A stretch of DNA of 64,000 nucleotides, taken from Lineolata rhizophorae. Lineage: Eukaryota; Ascomycota; Dothideomycetes; Lineolatales; Lineolataceae. Positions 54,196 through 64,000 of the stretch are shown in pieces. The notes below the pieces were generated by a model. That model saw only the letters and a list, made by a program, of their open reading frames with translations, was not told the DNA's origin and did no database searches. The stretch lies in assembly GCA_010093515.1 (NCBI GenBank), contig MU001671.1:386813-450812 (forward strand). The letters run 5' to 3'. A program made the position numbers and the translations under genes. Within the stretch, counting starts at the first letter, position 1. Every line of letters begins with the position of its first letter.

Positions 54196-56559
54196 TCATG
54201 CCACCGTCGACTTCCCCCCAAACCCAAGGATCCCGCCCCAACTTCTCCCCTCCGGAAACTTCGGCCGCCCGAAGTTCTCGTCCAGATCCAGGATGATCTT
54301 GAGTGCGTTCCTGGACCGCAGGTAGGGCAGCGGGGCCCTGGCCTCGTGGAGGCCGACGGCCGGTTCCGCATGGCCACGGGGGCCCGGCCCGTCGCCCGCC
54401 GCCGCCATGCTGCCCGGCATCGGCAGCAGCTTCTGCAGCACCTCGTACCCCGCCAGCGTGAAGCCGAACTGGGGGGAGGAGCGCATGACGCGGGCCGGAC
54501 CCCCCTTGAAGAAAGCCCGGAAGCCTTCTTGCTGCCACACCGTCTTGGCGCAGTGCCGCAGAGTCGTGTAGCTCTGCTCCCCCTTGCGCGCCTCCACCTG
54601 CAGCCGCGTTTTGATCACGTCGCACGGCGTCGTTAAATAGGCGGCGGGCATGCCCGCGATGGCGCCCGCGGTCAGCAGCTGCAGGATTCCCAGGTGCTTT
54701 GTCGGCGACTCGCCGAAGTAGTCGCGCTTCAGATGCGCGTACGCCGGGAAGTAGATGGCGGAGAAGGGGACTGATGATTATATCCAAGGCGCAAAAAGGG
54801 CGCGCGGGGGAAAAATTCTAAGAATCTTTTATCTCGTTGACAAAACGCGGGTAGGAAGGGAAGAGTTCATCTGGAAGGGATACTTACTGTCACGGAGGAG
54901 GCAGGCGCTGGCGCCTTTGTATAGGCCGACGAGTCCGAGGTTGCGCACGATCCACATGGCGGAGCGCTTGGGCGCTTGCTCACCAACCGTTTTAGACACC
55001 TCGCCTTGCACTTGAAGGCGGATCTTGACTATCTCGAGGGGATTGGTGAACATCTGGTAATACTAGGTTAGAATCGACAACTTGCGTCCCAGCATTCGGC
55101 GTATAGCTAGAACAAACATACCACTTGACAACCGCCTGCCGCACCGCCGGCGAGAACTTCCCAACCCCACCAAATATTGCCTGTCTTCTTGTCGGTAAAC
55201 TTGCCGCGAATGAGATCGTTGACGGTGAGTTTGATGGCCTTTTCGGGCGCGACGCCAACCAGCTGGGGTAAAACACCAGAGTACAGCCCGCGGACACCCT
55301 CGTTCGTAATCACCCTGCGTGCGCAGTCTATCGAATTCTTGTACATCATCTGGCCGACGCGCTGCGATCGCTGGTTCTGCATGCGTGTCTTAACCAGGTC
55401 GATCGGGTATACCATGAAGGCGCCAAACGCACCCGCCAAGCTACCTAAGGCGAAGTGGTGGATCGACTCCAGCACGTCGTGCACGATGGACTTTGTGCGC
55501 GCAAATGCCTTTTGACCGACGTCCGCAACCATCTCTCCGGAGTCCGACTGGAGGTGGTACTGGCTGTGCCAAGAGGCGTCGAGGACCTTGACGAAGTCCA
55601 AAAGTGCCAATCTGCCCGAGGGCTCGTCGAGACCGGCGAAATGAAACAGGATATCAGCTTCCATGGGCGTGAAGAGGGAGAATCGGGTGATGCGGGCCGC
55701 CTCGTTGAGGAAATCGCTGCGGGTGATCTTGCCATCCACAGACTTGTGGGTGGCGCTGCGGATGATGAGCTCCACCAGATCCATCTCGCGAATCATGTTC
55801 TGGAAGGCGCGGACGTTGGCGTAGGAAATCTTGCTGCCCGCCGAGATATTGCAGAGGGTGGGAAGGTGTTCGAGCAGGTGGTCGGAGAGCTTATGGGCAG
55901 CGGTAGCTAGGATAATGCGTTGGAATTCCTCGGGTTCGATGTACCCATCTCCATCCTTGTCAAAATACTGGAAGGCCTGCCGGACGCGCTCGCCCTGCAG
56001 ACCGCGGAGCATCTGCGAGAATTGGGGGTATGTCATGTCGTGCCGCTTCTTGCGCCCGCCCGTGTAAAGCTGCGCCCACTCCGAGCTCCAGTCAAAGGGG
56101 ATTTCAGTCTCGCCCTTGTTCGCGTTGAAGACTTTCATGAAGTCGCTAAACTTGACGACGCCGGTGCCGTCAACATCGAAGAGGCGGAACGCGATCTCGT
56201 ACTCGGCATCAGGTTTGGCGAGGAGGTTAGAAAAGGTGCTCCAGTCAGAGAGCGACACCTTTCCGGAGTGCTGTCGGTCGGCCACCTTGAAAAGGATGCC
56301 ATATTGTTCGCGTTTGATCTTGTGCTGGGAGGGCATTAGTGTGACCGTGTCGGCCAGAAGCAAGGTCGCTTCCACGTACGTAGTCTTCGCTTTGCGGCGC
56401 AATCGCGTCTATGAACTCGTGCTCTCCCAGATAATGCTCGCCGGTCTCCTCGTTCTTCTTAGCGAACTTGAAGAACAGCGTCCGAGACTGCTGTGAGAGT
56501 TGCGGCTCCTCCGTCGAACCCAGCAGCTTTTCTTTTATGTTCTCCGCAACTGTTGCCAT
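54196..56559 (-). CDS. AGC1: Mitochondrial aspartate/glutamate carrier with EF-hands (Agc1, aralar type)
   Basis: Four exons (56559-56380, 56324-55122, 55053-54888, 54770-54196), 707 residues, usual for the family. The N-terminal half has EF-hand motifs, among them [14 protein letters not shown] and the fully canonical [14 protein letters not shown]. The C-terminal half is a six-helix carrier with three signature motifs: [23 protein letters not shown] and [12 protein letters not shown]. In the inner membrane it exchanges mitochondrial aspartate for cytosolic glutamate plus a proton, serving the malate-aspartate shuttle; in animals calcium binding on the outside stimulates it. Donors are GTACGT, GTATGT and GTAAGT. 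Each join restores a carrier block (GGCQV / [13 protein letters not shown] / [11 protein letters not shown]). The C-terminus ends FGGKSTVA before the TCC repeat. Confidence 0.95.
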
Positions 56560-59500
56560 GGCGGTGTAATGGGCGACAGCCCGCCAAAGTGGTCAAGTGG
56601 CCCTAAAGCGAGCGCAACGGGCGAGAAAGAGACCAAGTCGTGAGGACACGGAATGGTGGCTAGGCAAGGTGTGAAGTTGGGAGGGGCCGCAGAGTCGTTG
56701 GAGAATGGAGCTAGCTAGTAGCTGTAGGGACCGCTCCGGAAGCTCCGAAGGGGAAATTATGGCCCAAGCTAGCGCGACGGAAAGGGGAGGGAGCCGCCGG
56801 CGCCGGCGAGGAAGCTCGTGAGAAGTGTGGAAGCTGGAAAAGCAGGTGACAAGCAGAAGAGGAGATGTGTAGATGCGTCGCCGGCGTGGGAATTGGTGTT
56901 TCATGAGATGGGGTCAGCCGCCACGCCGCATGCGAGACTTTTTTTTTTTCTGCCGCCGCTTCTCTGCGCGTGCTGGCAGGGCAGCTGCAACTCGCCGCCG
57001 CGCACCTTCCCTGCTATGTAAATTCCTCGCGCGCCAAGCAGCGACATCGCCCCAACCGCCCCAAGGCGGTGGGCGCCTGTCGGTCCCAGAATGGCCCCTG
57101 TCCGCGGTTCCCTGGCGCGCACCTTCAAGGGATTCAGAATTCGCCCGCGCAGAACACACTCCAACAGCTTCCCGCCGCCGACTTTGCAACTTTTCCCCCC
57201 GGGTCTCTGCGCGCCTGCCCTACACGTCAGTTCGCTCTAGGAGCACACCTAGATTGGTCTAGTTTTCCCGGCCGAAATCCGGGGTAATCTCAAATTTGAC
57301 CTTGGCTGACCGGTTTCGAAAGTTTTGCGAATGTGGCGGAACTCCCGGTGCGAAAGTTTCAGGGCCGACTGAACAATGTTGGGCAGGCCCTCACTGCATA
57401 TCCTAGCTAGACATTAGCACCTCCCAAAGTTGGTCAGCGCCATTCCCTTCTCGGGATTGTTGGCCGGCTCCGAAGCAGTGGTCTTGAAGGACTCTATACT
57501 CGTAGAAGACCCTCGTGTACGCGCGAGCTTTCGGCCAATCCTTGATAGCAATGGAACCCATGTATCCCCAATGATGACCTTTCCAAGATGCGATATTCTA
57601 ATGACATGTTGGATCTCAATCAAGATATACAATGTGGAAAACAATCAAATGCGCCTTGTCTGCCTGATTCTCATTGGTTGCCTGCTTGTGCCGCGCGCCA
57701 AAGTTTAGACTGAGAATGAATTTTCCACCAGGCCTGACATGATCTCAGCTTGATACCCAAACCAACAAGTCATATTTCACAACTGTCCACTTGCAACTGC
57801 AAGCCACAATAGAGACCATACAGTGCTGCGGGTGTGAAGTACACAAAGCATGCTGAGGCCAAACCGTTCCAGAATGAAACGCTTCCCAATCGCTGCCATA
57901 CACGGCGAATCTGCTAATCTGCCCCTTACTAGCATAGCATCCTTTGATGCTCATATACTCCTCAGCATCTTGTAGGAGCATTGCAAAAGGCCAAGACCAC
58001 CTACTTTACGAAGTATAGCCTAGCAAACTACGCATGCTACAGCTATTTCGATACGATGGCTTTGGAGACTGCTCCCCAATGACGGACGACAGGAAGAGGT
58101 GACCCTTGCTGGTCGAGATAGTAGGTCGGGCGGCTGCCCGCCGATGAACATGGCTGAGTCATGGCTACCCATCGGGCGCTCGGAGAAACGGTCGCCGTTG
58201 GCGAGCCGCGAAATACAAACGCCACCACGACAGATCGTGACGAGCGGACTCCATCGCAAGGCTCAACCGTCCAAACCGGCAGGTTAGGACCGCAAGGGCG
58301 CTCTTAAAGCTCTCGCATCTTTGCTGCAATGCACAAGATGGCCATAGTGTATATAGCGAAATCGCTTTGTGGACTGAAATTTTTCTGCGCATGTCGCTAC
58401 GCGCGGCTGCGTTATCGAGAAACACCGAAACCAAAACAAATACGCTTCAAGCATTCATTTGCCAGATTTTGCGAAATTTGGGATGGTGGTTGTCGAGATG
58501 GCGCCTTGTCGTGCGGCTGTGATGCCCCGGCGCGCCAGCGACGATGAGGAGGCCCTTGGGCCAAGGGAGGAAGAACGGCACGTGCTCTGCCCACGATCCG
58601 GGGAACGCTGGTGACATCGAGCCCACCTAATCGGCGTTAAGCTTTTGAGCCGCACGCGTTCCTGCATGCGATCGGCGGCAGCGATGGTAGAATCATGGGC
58701 GACATTGAATTTTTGGGAGGGCCGACGTAGAGGCTCGGCGGCAATTGGAGCGGCCGAAGGACCCGCCAGACGGGCCGGCAAAGGCCGTCTCGGGTTCGAG
58801 GAGGCGCGGCCGCGTCGAGATGCGCGTCCCCGGTCGCGCGGCTGGACGGATTCAAATGTCGCCTTTTTGCGCTGTTGCGGGCGACAAGAAGCGGTTGGAG
58901 ATTGTCGAGGGACAGACCACGCTGCCGGGGAAGGCGCGAGGCGGGAAGCGGGCCCGCTAGCGCAAATTAGGCTCGCTAAGCGAGGGGCGGCAACCCGCGA
59001 AGGCAGTCACCACCCGGACGCGACTTCACCATCGTCGTCCGGCCCGGGGGAACGTTGCGCCTCACCGTCAAGCGACCCGCCGTGCCCACGCGTGTTTACT
59101 TCTCTGCCCCTCCGCCGCTCTTCCTTCTTTCCTTCTCCACCCCACCGACAGCTTCGTCCGCTGCGACAAAATTTGCACGCACCGCGCGCACTTTTGACAG
59201 CATCGAACGAGGTTGCCGCCGGCGTCCCCTTCTCAAGCTTTCTCACGCCCATTTTCTCATCGTCGCGCATCGTCGCATCGTCAAGTCGTGGATCGCATCC
59301 GCCGCACCGCCGCGCTGCTTGCCAAAACACAGCCGGGCTTCGCGAAGCGGTCGCGCCTCCGGGCAGCTGCGTCGTCTTCATCGCGCGCTTTGCGTTTCCA
59401 CTCCCCGACAGTCCGTGGCGATCAAACCTTCGTGGCCATCGTGCCGTTTCTACCTTCTTCATAGATCAGGCTGATCGCCCCGCTGCTTTCGGCATAGATC

Positions 59501-59730
59501 TATCAGATCATCCATCTCTCGAGACGCCCACCTTCTCTCTTCTTTTTCGGACCCTAACCCGCCTTCCAACCCGCTCGCTCACCTTCTCTCTTCTTTTCGA
59601 CCTCACCTCTCTTCCTCTTCCCGACCTTACCTCACCTTCTCGTCTGCTTCGGCACCGCACACCCTTGACCCCAGCCCGCCGACCGACACTTCTCAAGACA
59701 TCAGCCGGTCGCGCCGCTTCCGTGGTCAAG
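56560..59730. other. Divergent intergenic region between AGC1 and the YTA7-like gene
   Basis: About 3.2 kb without a supported gene. A CT-rich leader fills 59480-59730 and includes two copies of CACCTTCTCTCTTCTTTT, near 59529 and 59582. The GC-rich frames at 56900-57290 and 58650-59470 look compositional. The frame running into YTA7 from 58645 starts without ATG context and has no conserved blocks before 59731. No RNA gene was recognised. Confidence 0.5.
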
Positions 59731-62700
59731 ATGGTTTCGCGCAATAAGCGTGTGCTTGAGCAATTCGACCCGAACGCCTCCGACCCAGACGACTCGGACT
59801 ACCGGGCATCCTCACCTCCTTCCTCGGCTATCAAAGCGCAAAAGCGCGGCAAGTTCAAGGGCAAGGGCAAGGCGAAGGCCAAGAGGAAGCCCCCTCCGAG
59901 AAAGAAGCAGCGGAATCAGTACAGCGATTCCGACGACGACGTCATCGAGGACGACGATGAGGGCAGCGAAGAGTCCTTCGTCGAAGACGAGAGCAGCGAG
60001 GAAGATAGAGAGATCAATCCTCGGACCGGCAAACCGATGCGTGGCGCCGCCAAGAAGGCGATCAAATACGAGGAGAGCGAGGCGGACGAGGACGGAGACT
60101 TCCTGGAGACAATCGAGGAAGACGAGGAAGAATCCGAGGGGCGCGAGGCATCCGCCCCCCCTCAACCTTCTCGTCCACCGGCCAGGAAGTCAGCGAAGAC
60201 GACGCGCAAGAGGCGGTCGCTGATCGTCATGCTCAAGCTCCCGACGATCCTGGAGAGCTCAGAAGTCGACCCGGGCGACGGCACGAGGCCTCGCCGCAGC
60301 TCCAGGATCTCGCATGACGACGGATCGCCTCTGATCGCGCTCACCAAGTCCGGAAAGGGTGAGCAGATCGTACGTCCGGGCACCAGAAGCCCGAGCGTCG
60401 CTTCGCGCGCTTCTCGTCGGAGCGCCGAGCCTCGTTCCCGCCGCGCCTCCAAGGCCCTCAAGAAGCCTCCGAGCACGATTGTCGAGGCTTCTTACGAGAT
60501 CCTCAAGTCAGATGTCCAGCCCGCAGAGGCGACAACCCCAATGGACACTGACACTCCTAAGGAGGCCAGCGCCCCAGCTACAGGCGGAGCAGACGTCCAG
60601 ACCACTGGACGCAATTTGAGGGTACGTGTTTCTTCCGTTCATTCACATGTCTGTTCGTTTACTGACATCTTTGCCGCAGTCTCGGGCGGGAAAGACACCC
60701 GCGAAATCTCCGGCTCCGTCGGCACCCGCTGCCAAAAAGCGCAAGCGTGGTGCCGACGAGAGCAGCGACTTCGAGCCCGGCGACGAGGACGGCCAAGACG
60801 ACGTCACGGAAACGGGTCCTTCGAGGGCCACGTCGTCCCGCCCGAACTCGCGCGGTGGCACCAGAAGGTCCACCCGCGGTCGGAGCTCGCAGCACGCTCG
60901 GAAGTCCAAGAGCGGCGACGCCGACAGCGGCAGCGAGCTGGATCGCCTCGAGCTGGCCGAAGAAGCTGAAGACCTGGCGAAGCTAAATTCCCAGGCCCGG
61001 AGCAGCAAGCGGGCTCGAACCTCGCGGACGGATGGCATCGCGTACGAAGAGCAGCACCGTCCGGAGCTGCGGGATCGGACCAGCCAGAAGAAGCCGAACT
61101 ACGTCATGAAACCCCTCGGGGCATTTGACGAGGATGAGGAGGGCGTCGCCGAGACATCGACCTCCAAACGCAAGGGGCGCAACGAACCCAAGGGTTGGCA
61201 GCACGTCTTCTCGACGGAGGGCCCATTTGGCGGCTATAGTTCCGCAAATGCCGAAATCCCATACGCCGGCGGCGTTGATTCCGACAGCAGCGAGGAGGAG
61301 GAGATCCAGCCCCTCTCATTGACTGCGATGAAGGACTTGGCTGGACAGACTCCTCCGCCGCAGCTGCAGGGGAGCGAATCTAGGAAGAAGCCTCGCCACG
61401 CGGTTGGCGACATCAACCCGGTTGATGTCGGGCCCGACGTCAGTTTCGACAAGGTTGGTGGCCTTGATGACCACATCAACAAACTGAAGGAGATGGTTTC
61501 CCTCCCGTTGCTCTACCCCGAGGTGTTCAAGCAGTTCGGTACCACGCCGCCTCGTGGTGTCTTGTTTCACGGTCCCCCGGGCACCGGTAAGACCCTCCTT
61601 GCCCGCGCCTTGGCGTCCAGCATTAGCCAAGGAGGCAAGAAGGTGAGCTTTTACATGCGCAAGGGCGGCGATGCTCTTAGCAAGTGGGTCGGTGAGGCCG
61701 AGAAGCAGATGCGGGACTTGTTCGAGCATGCCCGCGCCAACCAACCGAGCATCATCTTCTTCGACGAGATCGACGGCATCGCTCCGGTACGCTCGGGCAG
61801 TACGAACCAAATGCACGCGTCAATCGTGGCCACCCTCCTTGCTCTCATGGACGGAATGGATGATCGCGGCCAAGTCGTCGTCATTGGCGCGACCAATAGG
61901 CCTGACACTGTTGATCCTGCCCTTCGTCGTCCTGGTCGCTTCGATCGAGAATTCTATTTCCCCTTGCCGAACCACGAGGCGCGCAAGCGAATTATCGACA
62001 TCCACACCAGTGGCTGGCAGCCGCCAGTGCCGGAAGAGCTCAAGGGCCATTTGGCAACCCTTACTAAGGGCTATGGGGGAGCTGATATTCGGTCGCTGTG
62101 CACGGAGGCGTCCCTGAACGCCATTCAGGGCACCTACCCGCAGATTTATCAGGCGCAGCAGAAGCTCGTGATCGACCCGACAACGATCAAAGTTACGTCG
62201 AAGGACTTCATGCTTGCCTTCGAGAAGCTCATCCCGTCCGGAGCACGTGCCATCACGTCCAACTCGGCGCCGCTTACAGAGGGGGTGGAACCTTTGCTGA
62301 GGTCGACCATGGACGAGATCATGAATCTGCTAGACGACATCGTCCCCCAGAAGAAGTCGATGACGGCGCTCGAGGCTGCGATGTATGACGATCGCGACGA
62401 TGTGTTCCAGATCCAACGTGACACCATGGCACGCGAGTTTGAGCGATCGCGCGTTTTCCGGCCTAGGTTGTTGATCAAAGGCGCCCCGGGGATGGGACAG
62501 CAATACATCGGCCAGGCCCTCATGAACAGGATCGAAGGTCTACATGTGCAGCACTTCGATCTCGGGACGTTGTTTAGGGAAGGATCCTTAAACCAAGAGA
62601 TGATGCTCGTCCAGGTCTTCGCAGAAGTTCGCCGCCACAGCCCGAGCGTCATATTCCTTCCAAACATCGACCTCTGGTGGGACACCGTCAGCCACGGCCT

Positions 62701-64000
62701 TCTCAAGACCTTCCAAGGTCTTGTACGCTCCATCCCGCCCAATGAGCCCGTCATGATCTTGGGTATCACTGAGGCCGAAAACCCTGATCAGGATATGATG
62801 AAGACTCTGTTCAATTTCACCAAGAGGGACATCTATACCATTAGGAAACCGACCGACGATGCCCGTCGCGAGTACTTTGGCAACCTGATCGATAAAGTTA
62901 GGAAGCGGCCGAGCGAATTCCCTGACCCAGAGCATCGCAAGAAGCGGAAACTTCCTGTCCTCCCCGTTGCTCCGGCTGAGAAAGATCAGAAGGGACGTAC
63001 CCCGGTGCCTAACCAGGCGCAAAAGAAGGCCAAGTCGAAGACTGAGAAGAGGAAGGACCTTCATACCCTGCTCCAACTCAAGCAATCGATCCAGCCGATC
63101 ATGGACCAAATCAGAACCCGATTCAAAAAGTTCAGGTTCCCACCGATCGAAGAGAGCGCGTACGCGTACTTGCTTGACGAACGGAATCCAAAAGTGTTGA
63201 GCACGGATTTGACGGAGGAGCAACGTCGGGAGCTTCAGATCTCCCGCCCTTACGAGTGGGCGACGGACAAGAAGGGCGAGAAAGGGATCCTCGAAACAGC
63301 CACCGGAAAATTCTTCTACAACCTGAATAGCGTCATCATCGAAGAGAGGCTCCAGAATGGCTATTACAAACGCTTTTGCGATTTCACCCACGACGTCGTC
63401 AAGATGTGCAAAGATGCACTTCAGACGAAAGATGCGGAGCGCATCATGAAGGGCAAAGAGTTGAGAACCAATGTAAAGGCCGACATTTATCAACTGGAGC
63501 TCAATAACCCGGCCTTGGTGAAGCTGTGCAACGAGCTATACGAAAAGTGGAAGGCCCAAGAGAAGGCCGGGGCAAAGGACCCCTTCACCGCTCCCTCAAC
63601 CACCGAGGTCGCCGGCTCCAACTCGGCGAATGCCGCTTTCATCTCTCCATTGGTCGCTCTGGCCTCCCCCTCCGCCCAGCATGGTGCCGGTGCCAACTCC
63701 AACGGTACCAACGGCTCGGCCCGCCCCGCGGATGAAGATGTGGAGATGACGGACAGCCACCCGGAGCCCGAGCCCGCCGAGCAGACCTCGCCCACCATGG
63801 GCACGCAGAAAGGCCGCTCCCAGCACTCGGTGCACACGCTCATGGCGCAGGGCTCGCAGCCGGGCGACTATCACAACAGCGCGTCCACCACCACCTCTGG
63901 GCAGAAGACCCAGTCCACCAACGGCGGGGGAGCTGGTGTCCCCGACTTCTCGGCAATGCGTCCCGTGTCCGGGGACTCTCAAATCCCGGACACTCAAGAA
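59731..64000 (+). CDS. YTA7: YTA7/ATAD2-type AAA ATPase with bromodomain, 3' end beyond the window
   Basis: Two exons are visible (59731-60621, then 60680 to the edge; 58-nt intron, GTACGT donor), giving 1404 residues with no stop. The first 540 residues are acidic and basic disorder. The first AAA domain has an intact Walker A GPPGTGKT (about 595-602), Walker B FFDEIDG (about 657-663) and RRPGRFDRE. The second is degenerate: GAPGMGQQ lacks the P-loop Lys and FLPNID replaces Walker B. A bromodomain-like segment follows (LLQLKQSIQPIMDQIRTRFK through LQNGYYKRFCDFTHDVVKMC). Yta7/Abo1/ATAD2 proteins are hexameric chromatin factors that remodel histone H3-H4 during replication and transcription. 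The tail is Ser/Asn/Gly-rich. Start MVSRNKRVLEQFDPNASDPD matches the family. Confidence 0.93.

Noticed and set aside
1-64000. tRNA, rRNA or other structured RNA genes
   Set aside because: I scanned for B-box-like GGTTCRANTCC and its complement and found only chance matches inside coding regions. No cloverleaf was supported. A covariance-model search would settle it.
1-64000. Secondary-metabolite cluster or defence system
   Set aside because: No polyketide or peptide synthase, terpene cyclase, P450, NLR or similar signature was seen. The genes are housekeeping families.

Overview
The window is nuclear DNA of a filamentous ascomycete (Pezizomycotina, most likely a Sordariomycete; the order cannot be fixed from sequence alone). 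Most introns are short (about 50-145 nt) with GTRNGT-type donors and CTRAY-like branch points. Single-copy eukaryotic housekeeping genes are packed on both strands. Family members typical of moulds are present: a fungal protoglobin, an AHC1-like zinc-finger protein and a repeat-bearing wall protein.

Layout. Positions 1-2.8 kb are a transposon-derived margin: the 5' end of a pogo/Fot1-type transposase cut by the window edge, degraded TA-rich repeat sequence, a 79-nt poly(T) tract and a glutathione S-transferase pseudogene. At 2.9-5.1 kb lies a secreted, probably GPI-anchored repeat protein (minus strand). After about 2 kb without a gene the conserved block begins. It runs: SCP-x-type thiolase (+), CIA1 (+), a conserved fungal protein (-), NAA10/ARD1 (+), an Alba-like protein (-), protoglobin (+), AHC1-like (+), KSH1/Kish (-), GET1 (-), PTAR1-like (+), ECT1 (-), branched-chain aminotransferase (+), a multi-pass membrane protein (-), TAF13 (+), eIF3f (-), UTP25 (+), DPM2 (-), CWC22 (+) and a C2H2 zinc-finger regulator (-). 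Next come about 7.2 kb with no convincing gene, then the mitochondrial aspartate/glutamate carrier AGC1 (-). A 3.2-kb gap follows, and finally a YTA7/ATAD2-type AAA ATPase that runs off the right edge.

How the genes relate. There is no biosynthetic cluster and no defence or mobile system. Several neighbours serve the early secretory pathway and ER membrane (KSH1, GET1, ECT1, DPM2), and others serve gene expression (TAF13, eIF3f, UTP25, CWC22, AHC1-like, YTA7). This looks like ordinary gene-dense housekeeping chromatin rather than a functional cluster. All spliced models given here were checked by hand for frame continuity across exons; total coding lengths divide by three.

I did not find a clear previously undescribed system. 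The items most worth a second look are the probable GC-AG intron in TAF13, the start-codon-only first exon of KSH1 (and possibly DPM2), the fungal protoglobin, the tandem-repeat wall protein beside the transposon margin, and the long GC-rich, motif-rich, gene-free stretch upstream of the zinc-finger regulator.
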